Shown: one piece after another, positions 29,118 to 36,969 of the stretch
How the letters are laid out: every line of letters starts with the position of its first letter
How positions within the stretch are numbered: position 1 is the stretch's first letter
Source of the DNA: Isoptericola jiangsuensis
GTDB lineage: Bacteria > Actinomycetota > Actinomycetes > Actinomycetales > Cellulomonadaceae
Direction of reading: 5' to 3'
Assembly: GCF_002563715.1 (NCBI RefSeq)
Contig: NZ_PDJJ01000001.1
Location: 1,240,001 to 1,304,000 of the forward strand
DNA length: 64,000 nt
The notes under the pieces: model-generated
The model's database searches: none
The model's input: the letters and a program-made list of their open reading frames with translations, nothing else
What the model was told of the DNA's origin: nothing
Program-made: the position numbers and the translations under genes

Positions 29118-30167
29118 GTGCCGCTCGCGGCAGTCCCCGTGGCGGACGACGGCGGGCTCCCGTCCGTCGATCCGGGCGTGGGGCCGCTGCTGGCGGTGCA
29201 CGCGCACCCCGACGACGAGACGCTCGCCACCGGCGCGCTGCTCGCCGCCTGGGCGGCCGCGGGGGAGCGGGTCACCCTGGTGACCTGCACCCGCGGCGAG
29301 CGCGGCGAGGTCATCGACACCGCCGCCCACCCCACCGGGCTCGCCCACCTCGAGGGCGAGGGGCCCGCGCTGGCCGCCCACCGCGAGGTCGAACTGTCCG
29401 CCGCGCTCGCCGCGCTCGGCGTCACCGACCACCAGTTCCTCGACCAGGTGCCCGGCGCCGACGAGCCGGGGTCCGGGCCGGCCCGCTTCGAGGACTCCGG
29501 CATGGCGTGGGTCGCACCCGGCATCGCCGGACCCGCACCCGACTCCGGCCCCGCGGCGTTCGCCCGCGTCCCCCTCGACGACGCCGCCGCACGGCTCGCC
29601 GCCGTCGTGCGCGAGCGCCGGCCCGCCGTCGTCGTCACCTACGAGTCCGGCGGCGGCTACGGGCACCCCGACCACGTGCGCGCCCACGACGTCACCGTGC
29701 GCGCCGTCGAGCTCGCCGCCGACCCGGCCGCCCCCGTGGCCGGTGCGCCCTGGACGGTCGAGCGGTGGGAGGTCGTCGCCCCCGCCGACGCCCTCCGGGC
29801 CGCCCGACGCGGGCTGGCCGCCGACCCGGGTGTCCGTCGTCTCGTCGCCGCCGGGGCGTCCGTCGCGGACCCCGACGGCGTGCTGCCGCCCGTCGCCGTG
29901 GACCACGCCGCCGAGGCCGCCGTCGTCGCGGACCCGCGTGGCGCGGCCGTCACCACCGGTCACCGGCCCGGCACCGTCCTCGCGCTCGACGTCGCCCCCG
30001 TCCTCGACCGCGTCCTCGCCGCCCTGCGCGCCCACGCGACCCAGGTGCAGCACGTCGCCGCGCTCGACGCCCCCGGCGTCGTCGCCCGGTACGCCCTGAG
30101 CAACGACGAGGTCGCCCCCCTCCTGGCGACCACCCACCTGCGCGTCGCGCACCCGCCCCGCCGGTAG
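29118..30167 (+). CDS. mshB: N-acetyl-1-D-myo-inositol-2-amino-2-deoxy-alpha-D-glucopyranoside deacetylase (mycothiol biosynthesis)
   Basis: MshB is a Zn-dependent LmbE-family deacetylase making GlcN-Ins for mycothiol. The metal-binding motif is AVHAHPDDETLATG and the third ligand lies in GGYGHPDHVRAHD. CTRGERGEV and FEDSGMAWVAPG are typical of actinobacterial MshB. The start is uncertain: the frame stays open to 28914, but that part is the hairpin repeat and low-complexity sequence. GTG 29118 (about 350 residues) is taken as the first start past the repeat; GTG 29139 and GTG 29178 are possible. No clear ribosome site was found. A DUF6113 gene follows, as in other actinobacteria. Confidence 0.88.
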   Translation: MPLAAVPVADDGGLPSVDPGVGPLLAVHAHPDDETLATGALLAAWAAAGERVTLVTCTRGERGEVIDTAAHPTGLAHLEGEGPALAAHREVELSAALAALGVTDHQFLDQVPGADEPGSGPARFEDSGMAWVAPGIAGPAPDSGPAAFARVPLDDAAARLAAVVRERRPAVVVTYESGGGYGHPDHVRAHDVTVRAVELAADPAAPVAGAPWTVERWEVVAPADALRAARRGLAADPGVRRLVAAGASVADPDGVLPPVAVDHAAEAAVVADPRGAAVTTGHRPGTVLALDVAPVLDRVLAALRAHATQVQHVAALDAPGVVARYALSNDEVAPLLATTHLRVAHPPRR

Positions 30168-30170
30168 GCT
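30165..30170 (+). promoter_or_regulatory. -10 element (TAGGCT) for leaderless DUF6113 gene
   Basis: TAGGCT overlaps the mshB stop and lies 7 nt before GTG 30178, with no Shine-Dalgarno between. Confidence 0.45.
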
Positions 30171-30177
30171 CGGCCCG

Positions 30178-30597
30178 GTGAGCCCCTCCGCACCGCACCA
30201 CGCCCAGACCCCGGGCACCCGGCCCGGCGCCCTCGCGCTGACCGGACGCGTCCTCCTGGCTCTGCTGCTCGGCGGCGCGATCGGGCTCGTCGGCACCCTC
30301 ACCCACCGCAGCACCTGGGGCGACCTGCCCGCCGGGCTCGTCCTCGCCCTCGTCATGACGCTCGCCACCGCCGTCATGTGCCGCGCCTGGACGGGCATCG
30401 GCGCCCTCCTCGCCGCCGGGGCCGGCTGGCTGGTCGTCGTCCAGCTCCTCGCGACCGACGGACCCGGCGGAGACGTCCTCGTCCCCGCCGACGTCACCGG
30501 GTACGTGTGGACCTACGGCGGGCTCCTGCTGTTCGCCGTCGCGGCGTTCCTGCCCGCCCGTTGGTTCGCGGACCAGGCGCCGGACGGACCCGAGTAG
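30178..30597 (+). CDS. Small integral membrane protein (DUF6113-like)
   Basis: This 139-residue protein has four hydrophobic segments (VLLALLLGGAIGLVGTL, AGLVLALVMTLATAVMC, IGALLAAGAGWLVVVQLL, YGGLLLFAVAAFL) and short polar ends. The position right after mshB and the four-helix layout match DUF6113 proteins of actinobacteria. Its function is unknown. GTG 30178 is supported by the -10 spacing. The stop codon TAG is itself part of the TAGGAT element (30595-30600) that may drive the next gene. Confidence 0.75.
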   Translation: MSPSAPHHAQTPGTRPGALALTGRVLLALLLGGAIGLVGTLTHRSTWGDLPAGLVLALVMTLATAVMCRAWTGIGALLAAGAGWLVVVQLLATDGPGGDVLVPADVTGYVWTYGGLLLFAVAAFLPARWFADQAPDGPE

Positions 30598-30684
30598 GAT
30601 CCTGTGCTGGCGTGGCGCCGAGCCGCGTCACGACCGTCCCGGGGCCCACGAGCCCCTCCCCAGTTCAGCACGGAGCGTGTGTCG

Positions 30685-33453
30685 ATGGGCCAGCCGACCG
30701 ACGGCGACGAGAACCTGCACCCGGGCGGGTCGTCCCCCGACAGCGCGGCGACACCGCCCGCCGCACCCCCGCAGGCCGGTGCGCCCGGCCCGGGCGCGTC
30801 GAGCGCGGCGACGCACCCCGGGGCGGGCCCCGCCGCGGCCGCGGCACCCGCCCCGCCGCAGCGGACCCCGCTGCCGCAGCGGCGTCCGGCCGCGGACGCC
30901 CCTGCCGGCCCGGCGTCGCCCACGACGGCCTCCACGAACTCGCCCCAGCCGCCGTCCGCGAGCCCTGCGCCGGGTGCCGCGCCCACCGCGCCCGCGAGCC
31001 CGGGCGCGCCGTCCTCCTTCGCGCCCCGCCCGGCCGCCCCTCCGGCCTCGCCGGCGGGCGCCGCCTCGCCGGCCACCGCGTCGTCACCCTCCCGTCCGGC
31101 ACCGGGCGCGCCCGCGGCCTCCCCGACGGCGGCGTCCTCGCCGGCCGCCGCGTCGTCACCCTCCCGTCCGGCACCGGCTGCCGGACCTGCGGCGTCGTCC
31201 GCACCGGCGCCGTCCGCACCGACCTCACCGGTCCCGGGATCGGCCGCCGCGCAGGCCGCGGCCACCTCCACGGCTGCGTCCGCCGCGTCCGCGCCCGGCG
31301 GCGGGCCGCGTCAGGGCGCGCCGGAGGCTCCGGCCGCAGCCGCTCCGACGGCTCCGGGCGGTCCTGCGACGCCGTCCTCGTCGGCGCCGGGCCCGTCCGT
31401 CGCGCCCGCGCCCGCGCCCGCGCAGCCGACGGCGCCGGCGCAGCCGGCCCGGCCCGCGCAGCCGACCCGGCCCGCCCAGCAGACGCCGGTCGCCGCGGCC
31501 GGTGCGCGCCCGAGCGCGGACGACGACGAGACCCCCTACCAGCCCTCCGTCCGGGCGTACGAGCAGCGCCGCATCGGCGTCGTGTCCGCGCCGGCGGTCG
31601 ACGGCCTGCCCACGGGCGCCCCGACCGAGGCGATCCCGGCGGTGGCGGCAGCGTCCGGGACGGGCGGCACCCCGCCCACGTCGGGCAGCCCGCTGGAGGG
31701 CCTGACCGGTGACGGCGCCCCGAGCCGGCTGCCGCGCGTGCTCCTCGGCGCCGGGCTCGGGGTCGTCGTCCTCGCCGGCCTGTACGCCGGTGCCCAGTGG
31801 TTCGTGGCGGACGACGTCGCGCAGGGCACCACCGTCGCCGGGGTGGACGTGGGCGGGCTGTCCGCCGACGAGGCCGTCGCCGCGCTCGACGCGGAGCTCG
31901 GTCCCCGCGCCGTCGAACCGGTGCCCGTCCGCGCCGGTGACGCCTCGGGCACGCTGGACCCCACGGCGGCCGGGCTGACGCTGGACGCGCAGGCCACCGT
32001 CGACTCCGTCACGGGCTTCACGCTGGACCCGGGCCGCCTGCTCGACCACGTCGTCGGCGGCGACGCCGTCGCCCCCGTGGTGGACGTCGACCGCACCGCC
32101 CTCGGCGGCGCCGTCGAGGCCACCGCCGCGTCCCTCGCGAAGGAGCCGGTCGACGGCACCGTCCGCTTCACCGGCGGCGAGCCCGTCGCGACCGACCCGG
32201 AGGACGGCACCTCCGTCGTCGTCGACGCCGCCGAGGACGCCCTGGTGGCGGGCTGGCTCGTCACCACCGGCGAGATCGAGCTCCCCGTCGAGGCGGTGCC
32301 GCCGGCCATCGACCAGGCGGACACCGACGCGGCGCTCGCCGAGGCGGAGGAGGTCGTGTCCGGTCCGGTCACCGTGGAGGTCGGCGGGCAGAACCCCGAG
32401 CTCCCCGCGCGCGTGCTGGCCCGTTCCACGTCGTTCGTCGCGCAGGAGGGCGAGCTCGTCACGACGTTCGACGGCGACCGGCTCACCAGCGCCGTCGTCG
32501 AGCGGACGAACGACCTCCTGCAGGAGCCGGACGACGCGCACTTCGAGTTCTCCGGCGGCGAGCCCGTGATCGTCGGCGGGCAGACCGGCACCACCCTGGA
32601 CCCCGCGCAGGTCGCGGACTCCGTGGGCGAGGCGGCGACGTCCGACGAGCGCACGGCCGCCGTCGAGCTGGTCGAGCAGGACCCGGAGGACACCCGGGAC
32701 TCGCTCGCCGAGCTCGGCGTCGACGAGGTGATCTCGGAGTTCTCCACCCCGCTGACCAGCGAGCCGATCCGGACCAAGAACCTCATCCGTGGCGCCGAGC
32801 TCGTCAACGGCACGCTGGTGAAGCCCGGCGAGACCTTCTCCCTGGTCGACACGCTGTCGCCCATCGAGGTCTCCAACGGCTACTTCGCGGCGGGCGTCGT
32901 CAACAACGGCATCCACTCCGACGCCGTGGGCGGCGGCCTGTCCCAGATGGCGACCACCACGTACAACGCGGGCTTCTTCGCGGGCTTCGACGACGTCGAG
33001 CACCGCCAGCACAGCTACTGGTTCAGCCGGTACCCGGCAGGGCGCGAGGCCACGATCTACGTCGGCTCGATCGACATGAAGTTCAAGAACGACACCCCGT
33101 ACGGCGCGCTCATGCAGGCGTACGTCTCGGGCGGACGCCTGCACGTGAAGGTCTGGTCCACGACGTACTACGAGGTCGAGGCCAGCGACTCCGGCAAGCA
33201 GAACGTCGTCCCGGCCTCCACGATCGACCGGTCCGGCGACGCCGGCTGCGAGGCGTACCCCGGCGGCGAGGACGGCTTCGACATCACGGTGTACCGCAAG
33301 GTCTACCTCGAGGGCGAGCTCGTCAAGGACGAGTCCGACTACTGGCGCTACAAGCCCGACGACGCGGTGAGCTGCTCCGCGTCCCGCGCCGAGGACCGGC
33401 AGGACAAGGACGACCGACCGGGTGACACCGAGAAGAAGGACGGGGACGACTGA
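30685..33453 (+). CDS. VanW family protein with PG-binding domains and Ala/Pro-rich cytoplasmic region
   Basis: This protein is 922 residues. Residues 1-350 are low-complexity Ala/Pro/Ser/Gln, probably disordered and cytoplasmic. One membrane helix follows (RVLLGAGLGVVVLAGLYAGAQWF, about 352-374). An extracellular part has two putative peptidoglycan-binding repeats (PG_binding_4 type) and a VanW domain (about 685-840: IRTKNLIRGAELVNGTLVKPGETFSLVD ... GGGLSQMATTTYNAGFFAG). VanW-domain proteins are linked to cell-wall functions without a defined reaction. ATG 30685 has GGAG 9 nt upstream; GTG 30679 is less well spaced. The stop overlaps the next start. Confidence 0.88.
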   Translation: MGQPTDGDENLHPGGSSPDSAATPPAAPPQAGAPGPGASSAATHPGAGPAAAAAPAPPQRTPLPQRRPAADAPAGPASPTTASTNSPQPPSASPAPGAAPTAPASPGAPSSFAPRPAAPPASPAGAASPATASSPSRPAPGAPAASPTAASSPAAASSPSRPAPAAGPAASSAPAPSAPTSPVPGSAAAQAAATSTAASAASAPGGGPRQGAPEAPAAAAPTAPGGPATPSSSAPGPSVAPAPAPAQPTAPAQPARPAQPTRPAQQTPVAAAGARPSADDDETPYQPSVRAYEQRRIGVVSAPAVDGLPTGAPTEAIPAVAAASGTGGTPPTSGSPLEGLTGDGAPSRLPRVLLGAGLGVVVLAGLYAGAQWFVADDVAQGTTVAGVDVGGLSADEAVAALDAELGPRAVEPVPVRAGDASGTLDPTAAGLTLDAQATVDSVTGFTLDPGRLLDHVVGGDAVAPVVDVDRTALGGAVEATAASLAKEPVDGTVRFTGGEPVATDPEDGTSVVVDAAEDALVAGWLVTTGEIELPVEAVPPAIDQADTDAALAEAEEVVSGPVTVEVGGQNPELPARVLARSTSFVAQEGELVTTFDGDRLTSAVVERTNDLLQEPDDAHFEFSGGEPVIVGGQTGTTLDPAQVADSVGEAATSDERTAAVELVEQDPEDTRDSLAELGVDEVISEFSTPLTSEPIRTKNLIRGAELVNGTLVKPGETFSLVDTLSPIEVSNGYFAAGVVNNGIHSDAVGGGLSQMATTTYNAGFFAGFDDVEHRQHSYWFSRYPAGREATIYVGSIDMKFKNDTPYGALMQAYVSGGRLHVKVWSTTYYEVEASDSGKQNVVPASTIDRSGDAGCEAYPGGEDGFDITVYRKVYLEGELVKDESDYWRYKPDDAVSCSASRAEDRQDKDDRPGDTEKKDGDD
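31064..31177. repeat. In-frame 72-bp-offset direct repeat inside the VanW gene
   Basis: About 42 nt at 31064-31105 recur at 31136-31177 with one mismatch. Both encode a peptide ending SSPSRPAPG/A. The 72-nt offset (24 codons) keeps frame, so this is a small internal duplication in the Ala/Pro-rich region. Confidence 0.75.
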
Positions 33454-34346
33454 TGCTCGGACGCACCTCCCGCGAGTCGCCGGTGCACGCCGCGCTCGCC
33501 GCCCACGAGCACGGCTGGTCCGGCGTCGCCGCGGGGTCCCCGGTCGCTTCCGCCGTGCCCGACGAGTCCGTCGAGCTGCTGGACCTCGGCACGACCCAGC
33601 AGGCGCTCGCCACCGTCGCCGACATCGACGACCTCGCGGCCGTGGTGCACCTCGGCCACCCCGAGCAGCCGTCGCCGTCGCTGGAGCAGGCGCTGCTCGA
33701 CGGCGACCGCTCGCTCATCGTCACCGCCGCCGTGACCGTCGCGCCCCGGTGGGTGTGGGTCTCCCCGCGCCCGGGCGGCGGCGCCGGGCAGGTCGTCGTC
33801 GACGAGGCGGGGGTCCGTGACTGCGCGGACGTGCTGCGCGCGATGGGTGTCAGCCCGCGGCTCGTGCCCACGGCGACCACCCTGGAGGAGCGGGTCGCGC
33901 TCGTCGGCGAGCACGGGTCGCTCGTCGTCGAGGACACGCGCGTCCCCGTCGGCTGGACCCCGATGCCGGGCAGCGACCGGCTGGGGGAGCGTGGACCCGT
34001 CTGGTACGGGCTGCTGGAGTCGCGCGACGACTGGCCGCGCTTCACGGAGCCGGCGCAGGTGTGGCTCGCCTTCGGTCCGTCCGACGACCACCGCGGCTCG
34101 CTGCGGCACACCCTCGCCGTCATCGACGACGCGGGCGTCGACCTGCAGCACCTGCGCAGCCACCCGTCCGCGCAGGGGCCGCACGTGTTCTTCACGTCGT
34201 TCCGCTGCCCGTCGGTCGAGGCCCTCGACCGGCTCGTCGCGGAGCTCGACGCCCGCGGCGTCGCGCACCGCACCCTCGCCGTCCTGCCCGGCGGCCACTT
34301 CGAGCCGGGCCCGGACCCGCTGGTGCCGCGGTGGGCCGGCGCGTGA
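33453..34346 (+). CDS. ACT-domain protein, prephenate-dehydratase-like but lacking catalytic motifs
   Basis: This 297-residue cytoplasmic protein sits directly upstream of pheA, overlapping both neighbours (TGATG and GTGA junctions). The C-terminal 90 residues (SLRHTLAVIDDAGVDLQHLRSHPSAQGPHVFFTSF...) have the strand-helix spacing of a PheA ACT domain (GALxxxLxxFxxxGIxLxxIxSRPxxxxxxxYxFFVDxxG). The N-terminal 200 residues lack the GPxGTF, ENSxEG and TRF signatures of prephenate dehydratase. It may be a degenerate PheA paralogue used as a regulator. The Phe/Tyr-pathway role is inferred from context. Confidence 0.7.
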   Translation: MLGRTSRESPVHAALAAHEHGWSGVAAGSPVASAVPDESVELLDLGTTQQALATVADIDDLAAVVHLGHPEQPSPSLEQALLDGDRSLIVTAAVTVAPRWVWVSPRPGGGAGQVVVDEAGVRDCADVLRAMGVSPRLVPTATTLEERVALVGEHGSLVVEDTRVPVGWTPMPGSDRLGERGPVWYGLLESRDDWPRFTEPAQVWLAFGPSDDHRGSLRHTLAVIDDAGVDLQHLRSHPSAQGPHVFFTSFRCPSVEALDRLVAELDARGVAHRTLAVLPGGHFEPGPDPLVPRWAGA

Positions 34347-35281
34347 GGGTCGCGTACCTCGGCCCGGAGGGGACGTTCACCCACCAGGCCGTCCGCACCT
34401 GGGCCGCGTCCCGCGTCCCGGTGCCCGGCGACGTCGAGGCCGTCCCGCTGACCGCGGTCACGGCCGTGCACGACGCCGTCGCGGACGGCGCCGCCGACCT
34501 CGGCGTCGTCGCGATCGAGAGCTCGGTCGAGGGGTACGTCGTACCGTCGGTCGACATGCTGCTGGGCAGCGCCGACGTCGTCGCCGTCGACGAGGTCGTG
34601 CTCGACGTGTCCTTCGACGCGTTCGTCCGCCCCGGGCACGGCACCCTCACCGAGATCACCGCGCACCCCCACGGGCTCGCCCAGTGCCGCCGGTTCGCCG
34701 CCGCGCACGGCCTGGCCGACGTGCCCGCGTCGTCGAACGCCGCGGCCTGCCGGGACGTCGCGCCGCACCAGGTGGCCCTCGGTCCCCGGCTGTGCGGCGA
34801 GCTCTACGGGCTCGACACCCTCGCCCGGCGCGTCGAGGACTTCCCGGGCGCCCGCACCCGGTTCCTCGTGCTCGACCGGCGGTCGCGGGCCCGCGCACGG
34901 CTCGCCGCCACCACCGCCGGCTCGTGGCGCACCCTGGTCGCCGTCACCCCCGTCGTCACCGGCCCCGGCGTCCTCGCCCGCGTCACCCGGACCTTCGCCG
35001 AGCGCGGCGTCAACATGTCCAGCCTCGTCACGCGTCCCCTCAAGGCCCGCGAGGGGCAGTACGTGTTCGTCGTGACGCTCGACGCGGCGCCCTGGGACGA
35101 CCCGGTGCGCGACCTGTTCGCCGACCTCCTGGCCGCCGGTGACGCCCTCAAGGTGCTCGGCGCCTACCCGGCGGCACCGGGCGAGGGCGGCCTCGACGGC
35201 GTCCTCGCCGATCACGCCCCCACGGGCAGCGTGCGCGCCCACGACGGCGCCGGATCCGTCGCCGAGGGCCTGCTGTGGTGA
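34343..35281 (+). CDS. pheA: Prephenate dehydratase
   Basis: PheA converts prephenate to phenylpyruvate in phenylalanine synthesis. This 312-residue protein begins VRVAYLGPEGTFTHQAV, has VVAIESSVEGYVVPSVDMLL (family ENSxEG, with Ser for Asn), and GARTRFLVL, which carries the catalytic Thr-Arg-Phe. A C-terminal ACT domain is present (GVLARVTRTFAERGVNMSSLVTRPL...YVFVVTLD). The usual effector motif GALV is GVLA, and ESRP is VTRP. GTG 34343 overlaps the upstream stop (GTGA). tyrA follows with the same kind of overlap, so both branches of aromatic synthesis share an operon. Confidence 0.93.
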   Translation: MRVAYLGPEGTFTHQAVRTWAASRVPVPGDVEAVPLTAVTAVHDAVADGAADLGVVAIESSVEGYVVPSVDMLLGSADVVAVDEVVLDVSFDAFVRPGHGTLTEITAHPHGLAQCRRFAAAHGLADVPASSNAAACRDVAPHQVALGPRLCGELYGLDTLARRVEDFPGARTRFLVLDRRSRARARLAATTAGSWRTLVAVTPVVTGPGVLARVTRTFAERGVNMSSLVTRPLKAREGQYVFVVTLDAAPWDDPVRDLFADLLAAGDALKVLGAYPAAPGEGGLDGVLADHAPTGSVRAHDGAGSVAEGLLW

Positions 35282-36267
35282 CCGGCCCCGGGCGGGTCGC
35301 CGTCGTCGGCCTCGGGCTGATCGGCGGCTCCCTCGCTCGGCTGCTGCACCGCCGCGGGGTCGACGTCGTCGCGACCGACGTCGTGCCCGCCTCCCGCGAG
35401 GCCGCCCGCCGGGCCGGGCTCGTCGTGGCGGACGACGTCACGGGCTGCGTCACGGCCGCCGACCTCGTGGTGCTCGCCGTGCCGCTGCGCGTCATGGGTG
35501 TCGTCGCCGAGCAGGTCGCCGGGGCCGCGCCCGCCCACGCCACCGTCACGGACGTCGGCAGCGTCAAGGGCCCGGTCCGGGACGCCGTGCGTGCCGCCGG
35601 GCTGGGGGACCGGTTCGTCGGGGCGCACCCCATGTCCGGCACCGAGCGCAGCGGGTTCGACGCCTCCAGCGACGACCTGCTCGACGGCGTCGCCTGGGCC
35701 ATGACCGTCGACGACCCGACCACCACCGACCGGGACCGCCTGCTCGCCGTCCTCGCCCTGGTGACCGGCGTGCTGCGGGGACGTGTCACGGTCGTCACCG
35801 ACGACGTCCACGACGAGGCCGCGGCGCTCGTCAGCCACGTGCCGCACGTCCTGGCGACCCAGCTCCTCAACACGGTCGCCGGCGCGCCCGTGCGGCACGT
35901 CGCGCTGCGGCTCGCCGCGGGGAGCTTCCGCGACGGGACCCGGGTGGCGTTCAGCGACCCGGCCCGCACCGAGGCGATGGTCGCCCAGAACGCCGGCTGG
36001 GTGGCGCCCGCGCTGCGCAAGGTGGTCCGGGACCTCGAGCTGCTCGTCGAGGCCCTGGAGACGAACGGCGGCACGCACGGCTTCTTCCACGGCGCCGACG
36101 ACCTGCGCGCCGCCGGACGGCCCGGTGCCGCGCACCGTGAGGACGGGCGGGAGCGGCTCGGGACCGCGGGGGAGTGGCCCGCCGCGCTCGTCGAGCGCTG
36201 CACCGCGGGAGCCGTCGTCGTGGGCGTCGACGAGGGCGCCCTGGAGCTCGAGGCGCCGACGCCCTGA
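35278..36267 (+). CDS. tyrA: Prephenate dehydrogenase
   Basis: TyrA oxidatively decarboxylates prephenate toward tyrosine using NAD(P)+. The 329-residue protein opens with Rossmann motif VAVVGLGLIGGSLARLLHRRG. TDVGSVKGPV, the conserved HPMSGTERSGFDAS and DVHDEAAALVSHVPHVLA follow. The chain is longer than the bare catalytic core but shows no recognisable ACT domain. GTG 35278 overlaps the pheA stop; GTG 35275 is one codon upstream. The gene is convergent with the minus-strand gene at 36272, only 4 nt away. Confidence 0.93.
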   Translation: MTGPGRVAVVGLGLIGGSLARLLHRRGVDVVATDVVPASREAARRAGLVVADDVTGCVTAADLVVLAVPLRVMGVVAEQVAGAAPAHATVTDVGSVKGPVRDAVRAAGLGDRFVGAHPMSGTERSGFDASSDDLLDGVAWAMTVDDPTTTDRDRLLAVLALVTGVLRGRVTVVTDDVHDEAAALVSHVPHVLATQLLNTVAGAPVRHVALRLAAGSFRDGTRVAFSDPARTEAMVAQNAGWVAPALRKVVRDLELLVEALETNGGTHGFFHGADDLRAAGRPGAAHREDGRERLGTAGEWPAALVERCTAGAVVVGVDEGALELEAPTP

Positions 36268-36271
36268 CGCG

Positions 36272-36571
36272 TCAGTCCGCGGCCGGGCGCCCCCGGCGCT
36301 GCGGGCGAGGACCGAGCCGCCGGACCGCGACCACGGACGTCGCAGGGACCCGGACCTCCTCGTCCGCGCGGGGGTCGGTGCGACGGGCGGGGTCGCGGCG
36401 CAGGGTGAGACCGTCGGCGTCCACGGCGACGACGACGCCGATGACGTCGGTCCACCGCCGTCCGGAGCGTCGTGCCTCGTCCGGGTCGAGGTCGGCCCGG
36501 ACCACGACCCGGTCGCCCACGGCCGCGTCTCGCCAGTCGGACAGGTGCGTATCGTCGTGCGGGTCATCCAC
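36272..36571 (-). CDS. Small SH3-like protein (Rv0428c-type N-terminal domain)
   Basis: This 99-residue protein has WRDAAVGDRVVVRADLDPDE, TDVIGVVVAVDADGLTLRRDPARR and EEVRVPATSVVAVRRLGPRPQRRG. This resembles the small beta-barrel that precedes the acetyltransferase domain in Rv0428c-like proteins, but the acetyltransferase part is absent. The standalone domain is in the same gap position as in relatives beside fdxA. GTG 36571 lies 7 nt after TAGTAT on the minus strand (36584-36579), suggesting a leaderless transcript divergent from fdxA. Its function is unknown. Confidence 0.7.
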   Translation of the reverse strand: MDDPHDDTHLSDWRDAAVGDRVVVRADLDPDEARRSGRRWTDVIGVVVAVDADGLTLRRDPARRTDPRADEEVRVPATSVVAVRRLGPRPQRRGRPAAD

Positions 36572-36644
36572 GTGAGCGATACTAGAGTTCCCCTCGTACC
36601 ACCGGAGCTCTCTCCGAACCCGCCACCCCTGGAAGGTGCCCGCA

Positions 36645-36962
36645 GTGACCTACGTGATCGCTCAGCCGTGCGTCGACGTCAAGGACAAGGCGTGCATCGA
36701 GGAGTGTCCCGTGGACTGCATCTACGAGGGCTCCCGGTCGCTCTACATCCACCCCGACGAGTGCGTCGACTGCGGCGCCTGCGAGCCCGTGTGCCCCGTC
36801 GAGGCCATCTACTACGAGGACGACGTCCCCGAGGAGTGGAGCGACTACTACAAGGCCAACGTCGAGTTCTTCGACGACCTGGGCTCCCCGGGCGGCGCCG
36901 CCAAGATGGGTCTCATCGAGAAGGACCACCCGGTCATCTCCGTCCTGCCCCCGCAGGCCTGA
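36645..36962 (+). CDS. fdxA: Ferredoxin, 7Fe type (FdxA)
   Basis: This 105-residue ferredoxin begins MTYVIAQPCVDVKDKACIEECPVDCIYEG. CVDCGACEPVCPVEAIYYEDDVP follows. The cysteine pattern fits one [3Fe-4S] and one [4Fe-4S] cluster as in actinobacterial FdxA. It acts as a soluble low-potential electron carrier. GTG 36645 is preferred to GTG 36636 because GGAAGG (36631-36636) is 8 nt upstream and the family begins MTYVI. dapC follows 7 nt after the stop, a pairing often seen in actinobacteria. Confidence 0.96.
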   Translation: MTYVIAQPCVDVKDKACIEECPVDCIYEGSRSLYIHPDECVDCGACEPVCPVEAIYYEDDVPEEWSDYYKANVEFFDDLGSPGGAAKMGLIEKDHPVISVLPPQA

Positions 36963-36969
36963 GGCCCGG

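Noticed and set aside
36636-36644. Upstream GTG of fdxA
   Set aside because: GTG 36636 lies inside the GGAAGG ribosome site that serves GTG 36645.
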